DNA of 64,000 nt from Planctomycetota bacterium (GTDB lineage: Bacteria; Planctomycetota; Phycisphaerae; Phycisphaerales; UBA1924), in assembly GCA_020831805.1 (NCBI GenBank), contig JAFIFX010000005.1:62001-126000 (forward strand), in the 5' to 3' direction. The notes beneath the pieces are model-generated. The model was not told the DNA's origin and made no database searches. It saw nothing but the letters and a program-made list of their open reading frames with translations. Made by a program: the position numbers and the translations under genes. This document shows, one piece after another, positions 36,748 through 43,736 of the stretch (the stretch's first letter is position 1; every line of letters begins with the position of its first letter).

Positions 36748-37013
36748 GAGAGGTACGCGGAGGTGCAGAGGCCTCGCAGAGGGCGCAGAGACTAGGCGAA
36801 GAATTTTTCAACGCGAAGATCGCGAAGGACGCGAAGCGTCATCGACGAACTCTGCCCTCTTGGCTCCGAACCCCATCCTAATCAAGACGGTAGATCAAGA
36901 CATACATGATTCATTTCGCAGATGTCGCTTCGCGTCCTTCGCGATCTTCGCGTTAAAAAACTCCCCCTGCGCGCCCTCTGCGAGGCCTCTGCACCTCCGC
37001 GTACCTCTTTCAT
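36748..37013. repeat. large imperfect inverted repeat, about 85-bp arms
   Basis: Left arm about 36748-36838, right arm about 36929-37013, in opposite orientation. Shared blocks include GAGGTACGCGGAGGTGCAGA and GAAGATCGCGAAGGACGCGAAGCG. Short purine-rich tracts of the type CGCGAAGGACGCGAAG are common dispersed repeats in many bacteria, and here they lie face to face around a 90-bp centre. No transposase frame is present. Confidence 0.7.
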
Positions 37014-37060
37014 CCGTGCCGCGTGTCGACCGGACTCCATCCCCTCGCTGGCGTTCGGGG

Positions 37061-37576
37061 CTATTTCTCGGCGACGAGGTCTCGGTAGACGGGCTCGGGG
37101 ACGATCTTGGCGACGACTTCTTCCCAGCCGTCGGGGCCGATCATGCCCTTGACGAAGCTGGATGAGATTTCGCAGAGCTCGCGAGGGGGCATGAGGAAGA
37201 CGGTCGCCAGGCCGGGGGAGAGGTCGGCGTTGACATAGCGCATGCCGCGTTCGTACTGGTAGTCGTCCTCGTTGCGGATGCCGCGGACGATGAAGCGGGC
37301 CCCGACGCGGGCGGCGTAGCGGGCGAGGAACTCGTTCTCGATGCTGGTGACCTCGACATTGGGCAGGTCGCTGGAAACGGCCCGCAGCCAGCCGAGGCGC
37401 TGGTCGAGGGGGTAGGAATAGCTCTTCTCGGGGTTGCGGGCCACGGCCACGATCAGCCTGGAGAACAGGCGGGCGCCCTGCTCGATCATCCAGACATGGC
37501 CGGTGGTCGGCGGGTCGAAGGAGCCGGCGTAGACGGCGGTGGTGTCGGGCGAGAGCGGCTGGGCGGGGGGTGCCAT
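37061..37576 (-). CDS. coaD: phosphopantetheine adenylyltransferase
   Basis: 171 residues. GSFDPPTTGH at 18-27 is the nucleotidyltransferase signature (the usual GxFDPxTxGH), followed by RGIRNEDDYQYE and SSSFVKG, as in CoaD. It forms dephospho-CoA from 4'-phosphopantetheine and ATP, the fourth step of CoA synthesis. The start is ATG at 37576, six bases after a TATCCT hexamer, with no ribosome site; the upstream part of the open frame is not conserved. Confidence 0.95.
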   Translation of the reverse strand: MAPPAQPLSPDTTAVYAGSFDPPTTGHVWMIEQGARLFSRLIVAVARNPEKSYSYPLDQRLGWLRAVSSDLPNVEVTSIENEFLARYAARVGARFIVRGIRNEDDYQYERGMRYVNADLSPGLATVFLMPPRELCEISSSFVKGMIGPDGWEEVVAKIVPEPVYRDLVAEK

Positions 37577-37582
37577 GGGGGA

Positions 37583-37588
37583 AGGATA
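37583..37588 (-). promoter_or_regulatory. -10-like TATCCT for leaderless coaD
   Basis: On the minus strand TATCCT ends 6 bases before the coaD ATG (spacer TCCCCC). Confidence 0.55.
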
Positions 37589-37824
37589 GGGAATCAAACT
37601 TGGAGGCGATAACGCTGGCAGCCTTGTTCACGGGTTGGTGTGCCTGCAAACGGATGCTCTCAACGAGGATTGGACGCGGATCGTTGGTGGCGCCCTTGAA
37701 TTCGGCGTGAGCCCCGCGGCGCGGGGCGAAAAACAGGGACAAGGCGGAAGACCATGGCAGGATGCTTATGGGAGGGGGGATATGCCGGGGAGTATGGGAC
37801 GGTTCTGCAGCGGGAGGGTGTGGA

Positions 37825-37835
37825 ACTGGTATACT
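37825..37835 (+). promoter_or_regulatory. extended -10 CTGGTATACT for leaderless gene at 37842
   Basis: TGG immediately before TATACT (37830-37835), then 6 bases, then ATG. The extended -10 and near-consensus hexamer make this the clearest leaderless-type promoter of the window. Confidence 0.6.
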
Positions 37836-37841
37836 CCGATC

Positions 37842-38516
37842 ATGTTCTACGCCGCCATTCCTCCTGTTTCGAATGCCACGCCTGATCTTTGGGAGCAAGT
37901 AGTCAGATCGATTGCAGACGGAGTCCCCAGCCTCCTTGGTGCCCTGTTTGGTATTTGGATCGCCGCGATTCTCGCGTTCAGAAACTGGCGAAAGCAGCTC
38001 GCGATGTCGCAGCGCCACGACATTGCTTTTCGTTATACTAATGCTCTTATGACAATCAGGGCCAACCTAGGAGCAGTCCGGAACCCGCTTATTGATCTTC
38101 GCGAGGGCTACTCTCTTGGACTTGCGAAGGGCGAGGATTTATCCAAAATAACAGACAGAAAAGCTCGTGAAAATCAAGCAATGGCACTCATCTGGGATAG
38201 CCGCTATCAGCAAATATCCAAGCCACTCGTAGATGCTTACTCGGCTTCAATTGAGCTAGAAGCACTCGGCGATCCACAGCTTCGCGCCAAGGCAGATGAT
38301 GTAGGAAGGCAAATCAATAAACTTTACCACGCTATTAGATTATTACTTGAAGACCGCAGGTCGCGTGATGTCTCAATTGACATGCTTGAGAAGAGCAGAA
38401 AGATTGTGTATCAGCATCATGATGATCCAAAGGAAGACCCGTTCGTTGCCGAAACCGAAGAGAAGATCGATCTCGCACTTACAGCTGCGAAACGCCATCT
38501 TTTCCAGATGAACTAA
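37842..38516 (+). CDS. AT-rich orphan, membrane-anchored helical protein
   Basis: 224 residues, no family recognised. One hydrophobic segment, GVPSLLGALFGIWIAAILAF (about 27-46), is followed by a basic stop and then about 175 mostly helical, charged residues, so a single-pass protein with a cytoplasmic domain is likely. Base composition is strikingly lower in GC than every neighbour, with AAA, ATT and AGA codons common. This points to recent transfer. The start is set by the extended -10 six bases upstream. Its TAA overlaps the convergent groES stop by 4 bases. Possibly a defence or accessory effector, but nothing in the sequence shows it. Confidence 0.65.
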   Translation: MFYAAIPPVSNATPDLWEQVVRSIADGVPSLLGALFGIWIAAILAFRNWRKQLAMSQRHDIAFRYTNALMTIRANLGAVRNPLIDLREGYSLGLAKGEDLSKITDRKARENQAMALIWDSRYQQISKPLVDAYSASIELEALGDPQLRAKADDVGRQINKLYHAIRLLLEDRRSRDVSIDMLEKSRKIVYQHHDDPKEDPFVAETEEKIDLALTAAKRHLFQMN

Positions 38517-38830
38517 TCCCCCCGCCTGAACACCGCCACCACATCCTCCACCGGCACGACGAACAGGCGGTTGTCGCCCTCGAAGTCGACCGGGATGGCG
38601 TGCTTGGGGTTGAACAGGACGCGGTCGTACTGCTCGATGGGGTAGTCGCCCTCGGCGATGACCTTGGCCCCCACCGCCACCACGCGTCCGGTCAGGGTCG
38701 GGATCTCGATCTTGTCGGGCAGGTGCAGGCCGGCCTTGGTCTGCTTCTTGTCCTCGTCCTTGCGGATCAGGACGCGCAGGCCGATGGGTTCGACGGTTTC
38801 CAGGTCAGCTTTGGTGCGGGGGGAGGGCAT
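38513..38830 (-). CDS. GroES-family co-chaperonin
   Basis: 105 residues. PIGLRVLIRKDEDKKQTKAGLHLPD is the GroES roof and N-terminal strand, with a basic/threonine mobile-loop region, and GDRVLF-like QYDRVLFN near residue 70. It has an N-terminal extension of about 15 residues. It would cap a GroEL ring, but no groEL lies nearby. The distance to a TATCCT hexamer is 5 bases with no ribosome site, a leaderless pattern. Some planctomycete-type genomes carry several separate groES copies; this may be a divergent extra copy. Confidence 0.8.
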   Translation of the reverse strand: MPSPRTKADLETVEPIGLRVLIRKDEDKKQTKAGLHLPDKIEIPTLTGRVVAVGAKVIAEGDYPIEQYDRVLFNPKHAIPVDFEGDNRLFVVPVEDVVAVFRRGD

Positions 38831-38835
38831 GGAGG

Positions 38836-38841
38836 AGGATA
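38836..38841 (-). promoter_or_regulatory. -10-like TATCCT for leaderless groES-like gene
   Basis: On the minus strand TATCCT ends 5 bases before the ATG at 38830 (spacer CCTCC). Confidence 0.5.
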
Positions 38842-38888
38842 GGAAGGGAGCGGGGACAGGCCATCAGGGATCAGGGGGAGGAAAGGAA

Positions 38889-38913
38889 AACGCCGGGCTG
38901 GAGGCCCGGCGTT
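38889..38913 (-). terminator. intrinsic terminator of the DUF6624 gene
   Basis: Perfect 10-bp arms AACGCCGGGC (38889-38898) and GCCCGGCGTT (38904-38913), followed on the minus strand by TTCCTTTCC. It lies 43 bases past the stop at 38957. Confidence 0.7.
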
Positions 38914-38956
38914 GCTGTCTTTCCCTTGTGGCCAGTGGCCGGCCCCTGATCCGTTA

Positions 38957-39778
38957 TCAATCCACCAGCACGCTGGCGAAGGCGCCGCCGTGCTGGGTCT
39001 GGTAGGCCTGCTCGAGCTGGGCGATGAACTGGGCGTGCGGGGGCAGGCCCATCAGGTCGCGCCGGGCGTCGAGGTTGGCGGGGTCCTCGATGGCGACGGC
39101 GGGGACGCAGCGGGCGATGCCGTCATCGCCGGCCTTGAAGGTCATCTGGGTGCCGAAGACCTGGGGCTGCTGGGCGAAGAGGCGGATGCGGTCGGTCAGC
39201 AGGGCGACATAGGGGGCGGGCAGCCTGCCCTGCTCGACCTGGTCGACCATGAGGGCCAGGCAGCGGTTCTGGAGTTCGAGGTCGTGGCCGGCGTGCTGGA
39301 CGACGACGAAGGCGCCCTGGGCGGCCTCGACCCCGACGAGTTCGCGGGTGGGCCAGCCGATGGCGTCGACGATCTCGCTGAGCCGGGCGGCGTGAGCGCG
39401 GTCAATGGCGCGGATGCGCTCGTTCTCGCGGGCGGTCAGGGGCTTGCCGCCGGTGGTTTCGCGGACGAGCTGCTGGTCCAGATCCCGCATGGCGATCAGT
39501 TCGTCGGCGATCTGATCGGGGGTGAGCGCGGAGACGGGTGTGGTGTAGCGAGGCACGCCGCGGTCGTCGTAGACGGTGCCGATGACAACCTCGGACGGCT
39601 GGGCCTTGGCGCTGGACTTGGCGCCGGGCTTGGCGGGCGTGTGGGCGGCCTGGGTCGTCGGACGATCGCCGGACTGCTCACCCCGGGCTTCTGCGAAGGA
39701 GGAAGGCCCGGACGCGCAGCCGCTGAGCAGCGCGAGAAGACCGGCGGAAACGGCGGCGGCGGCGTGTCGGGTGTTCAT
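38957..39778 (-). CDS. DUF6624-like lipoprotein
   Basis: 273 residues. A lipoprotein signal ends LLALLSGC (Cys21). A Pro/Ala/Lys linker (about 22-60) is followed by a helical domain with AIDRAHAARLSEIVDAIGWPTRELVG and AFVVVQHAGHDLELQNRCL, the pattern of DUF6624 (recognised from memory). The family has no known activity. The protein should be anchored on the periplasmic side of a membrane. The start ATG at 39778 follows GATAGT by 6 bases, without a ribosome site. Confidence 0.75.
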   Translation of the reverse strand: MNTRHAAAAVSAGLLALLSGCASGPSSFAEARGEQSGDRPTTQAAHTPAKPGAKSSAKAQPSEVVIGTVYDDRGVPRYTTPVSALTPDQIADELIAMRDLDQQLVRETTGGKPLTARENERIRAIDRAHAARLSEIVDAIGWPTRELVGVEAAQGAFVVVQHAGHDLELQNRCLALMVDQVEQGRLPAPYVALLTDRIRLFAQQPQVFGTQMTFKAGDDGIARCVPAVAIEDPANLDARRDLMGLPPHAQFIAQLEQAYQTQHGGAFASVLVD

Positions 39779-40080
39779 AGGGGCACTATCGAAAATCCGG
39801 GCCCGCGTCGTCACCCCACCTTGGCGTGTCGGGGCGGAAAGCGGCCGGTCCAGCCGCGCGGGTTGACCCATCCGGCATGACCGGCGGGGTTGGATCGCTG
39901 AGGCGGGCGGGGTTCTCGGACTTCACACGGTTTCGCAGTCCGGACAACCCGGTGGGGATGCGGCGGCAACCCCCTCGTGGCGTGGCCTCGGGGCCGGACT
40001 CGTGGCAGGCTGCATGTGTGCGGCCGCCCCCTGTGCGACCGCGGTCCCGCAACCCGCCCCGAATGAAAGAGAGATCGAAC
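39779..40080. other. 302-bp divergent control region
   Basis: Between the DUF6624 gene and the exported-protein gene. It contains the GATAGT hexamer for the former (39785-39790) and a GAGAG ribosome site for the latter. I find no clear leader structure and no gene; a TTGACC (near 39863) has no matching -10 at normal spacing. Confidence 0.4.
39785..39790 (-). promoter_or_regulatory. -10-like GATAGT for DUF6624 gene
   Basis: GATAGT ends 6 bases before the ATG (spacer GCCCCT). Its first base departs from the TAnnnT form seen at the other sites. Confidence 0.4.
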
Positions 40081-40935
40081 ATGAACAAGCTGCCGATCGC
40101 CGGTGTGACCTGTGCTGCGTTGCTGGGCGTGTGCGGCTCGCTCGTCCAGGCCGACATCGTGATCTATGAGAGCGCGTTCCACACGGGGGTGGCGGGATCG
40201 GAGTGGTCGAACCAGAAGGTCGACACGATCCCCTCGCCGTGGTACTCGTTCCTGGGCAACTTCGGGCAGGAGACGGTGACGCTGACGCTGGGCCGCGCGT
40301 CGGGTGGCTCCGGGAGCGGGGGGAGCGGCGGCGGGCTGGATGGGGTGACGGGCGTGATCTCGCCGACACCGATCTACTCCAACCGCTCGGGGAGCGGAGG
40401 CGCTCGCTCGGACGGGCGTTTTCTCAAGACCGCGTCACGCCCCGTCAACGGCGGCGGCGGCGGCGGCAACGGGGGTGGCAACGAGCCCAATCCGGGCGTG
40501 GCCGCGGGTGAATACTCGCTGATCTTCGACCTGTACCTGTTCGATTCGTGGGACGGGTATGACCCGACCTACGGCGTGGACCGTTTCAAGGTGGCGGTCA
40601 ACGGCGAGATCCTGTTCAACGAGGTGTTCCGCACCTTCGCGCCCTGGGAGAGCTCGCTGAGCGAGGGGTGGATCATCCCCGGCAGCCACGCGTACGACCC
40701 GACCTACCGCGATGTGATCTACCCGGAGCTTGAGATCCGCTTCACGGTCAACAACCCGGGTGAGCTGCTGGTGATCGATTTCATCGGCGCGGCCACGCAG
40801 CCGATCTGGGACGAGAGCTGGGGCCTGGACCATGTCAAGGTGATCTACCACGGCGACGGGCGGATGGTGCCCGCGGCGCCGACGGCGCTCGCGCTGGTCG
40901 GCGGTCTGCTGGTCGGGTCGCGCCGGCGTCGGTGA
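40081..40935 (+). CDS. exported protein with PEP-CTERM-like tail
   Basis: 284 residues. Signal peptide at 1-23 (ending SLVQAD). A glycine/serine-rich linker (GGSGSGGSGGG, then GGGGGGNGGGN) spans about 75-140, and a beta-rich body follows with DLYLFDSWDGYDPTYGVDRFKV. The C-terminal tail is VPAAPTALALVGGLLVG with four arginines, similar to the tail of the protein at 16300-16917. It is probably processed and surface-displayed by an exosortase-like system. Start ATG at 40081 after GAGAG. Function unknown. Confidence 0.75.
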   Translation: MNKLPIAGVTCAALLGVCGSLVQADIVIYESAFHTGVAGSEWSNQKVDTIPSPWYSFLGNFGQETVTLTLGRASGGSGSGGSGGGLDGVTGVISPTPIYSNRSGSGGARSDGRFLKTASRPVNGGGGGGNGGGNEPNPGVAAGEYSLIFDLYLFDSWDGYDPTYGVDRFKVAVNGEILFNEVFRTFAPWESSLSEGWIIPGSHAYDPTYRDVIYPELEIRFTVNNPGELLVIDFIGAATQPIWDESWGLDHVKVIYHGDGRMVPAAPTALALVGGLLVGSRRRR

Positions 40936-40942
40936 AACAAAC

Positions 40943-40972
40943 ACGGCGGGCCGGGGTGAGCCGGCCCGCCGT
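40943..40972. terminator. bidirectional terminator hairpin
   Basis: Perfect 12-bp arms (40943-40954 and 40961-40972, ACGGCGGGCCGG/CCGGCCCGCCGT), loop GGTGAG, between the convergent genes ending at 40935 and 41023. On the minus strand it is followed by TGTTTGTTTC. Confidence 0.75.
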
Positions 40973-41022
40973 GACGGCGAAGAGATTGTGAGCAGGCGGT
41001 CCGTGCGGGCCGCCTGTTTCAA

Positions 41023-41739
41023 TCAGGCGGCCCGACGGGTGCGCGGGCGGATCTGCCCGACGGTGCGCTGCTCGGGGGTGGCGCGGATTTCGGCGTCTTC
41101 GATCAGGCTCTCGATCATCTCGAGCGGGTGGCTGGCCCACAGATCGGCGCCGATTTCTTCCGCCAGTCCTTCGGCGCGGTTGAACACGCCGCCGCCGACG
41201 GCGATCTGCGTGTGCGGGCACGCGCCGACCTCGTGCAGGGTGTCGATCAGGTGGCGGATCTCCGGCAGGTCGCGCGGCTCGGAGCAGAACATGAGCAGCA
41301 CATCCGGGCGGGTGGTCTGGACGGCCTCCTGGATCTCGTCGGTCGGGATGGCCCCGCCGGCGAAGCGGACGCGGAAGCCCGCGGCTTCGAGCAGGTCGAC
41401 GGCCATCTGAGCGCCGAGTTCCGAGCCCTCCGACGGGCCGCAGCAGGCGAAGACGGTGCGCCCGGTGCGTGCGGAGCCGGACCAGGCGAGCAGCTCGCGG
41501 CTGGCCTGGTCGACGATCGTGCGGAGCATGCGGGTGGCGAGGTTGTACGCCAGGGTGGTCAGGCGGTCCTGGCGGTGCATGGTCTCGATCATCTCGTAGG
41601 TGGGCCAACAGAGGTCGGTGATGACGACCTGGGGGTCGGCGCCGGCCTTGCGCTGGTCGTCGATGATGCGACGGGCCTGGTCGCGGTTGCCCTCGATGAG
41701 GGCTTCGAAGAGGCGTTCGGTGAGAATCTCGGCAGACAT
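41023..41739 (-). CDS. stand-alone B12-binding-fold protein lacking the His ligand
   Basis: 238 residues. An N-terminal helical cap (about 5-85) precedes a Rossmann-like domain, as in methionine-synthase and MerR/CarH-type cobalamin modules. Where DxHxxG is expected the sequence is EGSELGAQMAVDLLEAAGF, so the cobalt-coordinating histidine is replaced by serine. The other strands (RPDVLLMFCSEP, IAVGGGVF) match the fold. No DNA-binding domain is attached. It may bind B12 base-on, bind another ligand, or act as a partner protein. GGAG lies 8 bases before the ATG. The C-terminus ends in a basic RPRTRRAA. Confidence 0.7.
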   Translation of the reverse strand: MSAEILTERLFEALIEGNRDQARRIIDDQRKAGADPQVVITDLCWPTYEMIETMHRQDRLTTLAYNLATRMLRTIVDQASRELLAWSGSARTGRTVFACCGPSEGSELGAQMAVDLLEAAGFRVRFAGGAIPTDEIQEAVQTTRPDVLLMFCSEPRDLPEIRHLIDTLHEVGACPHTQIAVGGGVFNRAEGLAEEIGADLWASHPLEMIESLIEDAEIRATPEQRTVGQIRPRTRRAA

Positions 41740-42113
41740 GGGGAGGACTCCGATTCTTCGTCGTGTGCCGCCCCCACGTGGGCGGCTTGCACTCCGGCGT
41801 ACGCTGGCCGGTGTGGGCACAGGTATCGAGCGCACAGGGGTTTGCGGGCGAAGATCATGAACGCGGGCTTCATGTCGCGGCGCGAAAATCGCGCATCATT
41901 GTGCCCATCGCGTTCGGAGCGCGTTTTTATCGGAATCTGTGGGCTGGATCGCCCATCCCCGTCTTCGTCCGAGAAGTCGACGGTTTCCCGTGTGGGCGTG
42001 CCGACCCCGGGTGATATCACCGGGACCAAAGGGTCCTGGGCAGGATGCCCGCGAAAAAAAAGAAGACTTCGGAGTGCCGTTTGTGCCGGTCGGTTGGACC
42101 GGCGCGGGCGGAT
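41740..42113. other. 374-bp gene-free region with palindromes
   Basis: Contains a perfect GGTGATATCACC palindrome at 42010-42021, a GCCGCCC/GGGCGGC stem (about 41768-41787) and a GGACC...GGTCC stem near 42022. A stem CCGGTC/GACCGG (42086-42102, inside the DUF3568 3' end) is followed on the minus strand by T8 at 42053-42060, possibly the lapA-DUF3568 terminator. A 71-residue plus-strand frame from 42045 (starting MPAKKKK) overlaps the DUF3568 gene and looks spurious. Confidence 0.4.
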
Positions 42114-42623
42114 TCAGGATCCGGGCGTGGGGACGAGCATCACGCCCGGGGCCTGCGTGGCCTGGATGGTGTCCAGTTCGTTCTTGAGCCGGTCGGCGAT
42201 CAGCTCGGCCGCGGCCCGGTTCCCGAAGGGGCCCGCGTTGATCTTGACCTCGACTAGGGCGGAGGTGAGCGGGTGGACCTCGATGGTCACAAGGTGGCCC
42301 CGATCGGAGCGGACGGACCACCAGCGGCTGAGCAGTTCTCCCTCGAACTCGTCGTCCAGGGTGTGGCGGATGGTCAGCCCCAGCCGGTCGATGGTCAGTG
42401 CCACGGCCTGGTTCATCTGGTCGACGGTGCCCTCGTCCACATAGGTGAGCATGCCGGATCGCCAGATGGTAAATCCCGCCTCGCCCGCCGCCGCCCCGGC
42501 GGAAGCCGCGGAAACCAGGGGCACGGCGGCGACGCATCCGGGCAGGGCGATGACGGCGGCCAGCAGCAGGGCCGCCAAACGGGCGATCGGAGTGGAACGC
42601 AACGGGTTCAGGGGTCGGGTCAT
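42114..42623 (-). CDS. DUF3568-like lipoprotein
   Basis: 169 residues. Signal and lipobox ALPGC at about residue 28, GAAAGEAG turn, then a small alpha/beta domain with ALTIDRLGLTIRHTLDD and VEVKINAGPFGNRAAAELI, matching DUF3568 lipoproteins (from memory). Role unknown. The ATG at 42623 overlaps the lapA-like stop (ATGA), so both are made from one message. Confidence 0.75.
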   Translation of the reverse strand: MTRPLNPLRSTPIARLAALLLAAVIALPGCVAAVPLVSAASAGAAAGEAGFTIWRSGMLTYVDEGTVDQMNQAVALTIDRLGLTIRHTLDDEFEGELLSRWWSVRSDRGHLVTIEVHPLTSALVEVKINAGPFGNRAAAELIADRLKNELDTIQATQAPGVMLVPTPGS

Positions 42624-42859
42624 GCCGGATTCTTGGCCGGCTTGGACTCGGGCCGCGTCCGCATGGCCGTGAGCAGCCCGAGTACAAACCCGATGGCCAG
42701 CATGACGACCAGCAGCACGGCGCGGGGCATGGTGACGGTGGCAAAGAGGATCCGGGTGCGGACATCCTCGGTGTTCTGGAGGATCAGAACGAGCACGACC
42801 ACCACGGCGACGGCGATGACGGCGATCTTGATGTTGCGTTTGGTGAGCTTGACGGCCAT
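42620..42859 (-). CDS. LapA-domain (DUF1049) small membrane protein
   Basis: 79 residues with two transmembrane helices (about 12-28 and 46-64). LILQNTEDVRTRILFATVTMP is the turn between them, typical of the LapA/DUF1049 group linked to lipopolysaccharide assembly in enterobacteria. TACACT ends 6 bases before the ATG with no ribosome site, a leaderless pattern. It is translationally coupled to the DUF3568 gene. Confidence 0.8.
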   Translation of the reverse strand: MAVKLTKRNIKIAVIAVAVVVVLVLILQNTEDVRTRILFATVTMPRAVLLVVMLAIGFVLGLLTAMRTRPESKPAKNPA

Positions 42860-42865
42860 GAGGGG

Positions 42866-42871
42866 AGTGTA
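42866..42871 (-). promoter_or_regulatory. -10-like TACACT for leaderless lapA-like gene
   Basis: On the minus strand, TGGTACACT with an extended TG, ending 6 bases before the ATG at 42859 (spacer CCCCTC). Confidence 0.55.
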
Positions 42872-43003
42872 CCAGATGCCGGCCGGCCGGGCGGACGCCA
42901 GAGTCCCAGCCCCGGCGTGTCAGTCCATCGGCCCGGATCCCGCCTGTGTGGTCGAGCCGGGCGGCGTGCCCGGCCGGACCCACGCAAGAAAAGGAACCGA
43001 ACG

Positions 43004-43603
43004 ATGAACTACGGACAGGTGCTCCGCGAGCCGACCCGCGTCAAACTGCCCTCGAACGCCCCCACCGTCAACGGGGTACGGATGGATGTGTTCCAGGAAC
43101 TGGTCGGATCGGTGTCGTCCAATCCGGGGCGGGGTCTGGCGGAGTTCGGCGTGGCCACACGCTGGACGGGCGGGACGCGGTCGAGCAGCCGGGTCGAGTC
43201 GTGGTCGCTGGGCGGGCAGGCCAGGCCGCGGTTTTTCGAGATCGCCAGCGACGAGCCTGCGGAACTGTGCGGCACGGAGAGCGCGCCGAACCCGCAGGAA
43301 CTGCTGATGGCCGCGATCAACGCGTGCATGATGGTCGGCTATGTCGCGCTGTGCGCGGCGGAGGGGATCGAACTCGAATCAATCGAGATCCGTACCGCCG
43401 GCACGCTGGACCTGCGCGGGTTCCTCGGGCTGGACGAGTCCGTCAAGCCGGGTTACGAGGATGTTTCCACGATCGTGAAGATCAAGGGGACCGGGACGGA
43501 ACAGCAGTTCCTGGAGATCCACCGGAAGGTGCAGGCGACCAGCCCGAACTACTCGAACCTCACCACGGCGGTGGCCTGCCGCCCGGCGCTGGTGGTGGAG
43601 TGA
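43004..43603 (+). CDS. OsmC family peroxide-reducing protein
   Basis: 199 residues. NPQELLMAAINACMMVGY is the active-site helix with the first cysteine, and TTAVACRPAL carries the second. In OsmC/Ohr these two cysteines reduce organic hydroperoxides. The N-terminal 50 residues are longer than in classical OsmC. AAGGAA precedes the ATG. Lies alone, convergent with an M48 protease. The precise substrate is not visible. Confidence 0.85.
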   Translation: MNYGQVLREPTRVKLPSNAPTVNGVRMDVFQELVGSVSSNPGRGLAEFGVATRWTGGTRSSSRVESWSLGGQARPRFFEIASDEPAELCGTESAPNPQELLMAAINACMMVGYVALCAAEGIELESIEIRTAGTLDLRGFLGLDESVKPGYEDVSTIVKIKGTGTEQQFLEIHRKVQATSPNYSNLTTAVACRPALVVE

Positions 43604-43643
43604 CGGAAGAGGTTCCGGGAGTATGTCCCCATTGAGATTCGTT

Positions 43644-43735
43644 GGGTGCCACCGGCTTTCCCGCAGGGCAGCCGGTGGTTTGGGGTTCATGAACGGTTTT
43701 CCACTGGTTGCCCTTCGGGACAACAAGTGGCACCC
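43644..43735. repeat. 92-bp palindromic repeat with two nested hairpins
   Basis: Outer arms GGGTGCCAC (43644-43652) and GTGGCACCC (43727-43735). Inside are two stem-loops: CCACCGGCT (43649-43657) / AGCCGGTGG (43670-43678), and CCACTGGTTG (43701-43710) / CAACAAGTGG (43721-43730), each with a CCC...GGG inner loop. It ends 2 bases before the M48 stop codon. Likely a dispersed REP-like element also serving as a terminator for the convergent pair. Confidence 0.65.
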
Positions 43736-43736
43736 T

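Noticed and set aside
36775..37010. Short frames across the inverted repeat with AKIAKDAK-like peptides
   Set aside because: They arise from the repeated GCGAAG tract and are not conserved protein sequence.
40003..40018. TGGCAGGCTGCATG as a possible sigma-54 -24/-12 site
   Set aside because: GG and GC elements are not at the required spacing.
42045..42257. Small frame starting MPAKKKK on the plus strand
   Set aside because: It overlaps the DUF3568 gene antisense and lacks a promoter; the lysine run comes from an A8 tract.
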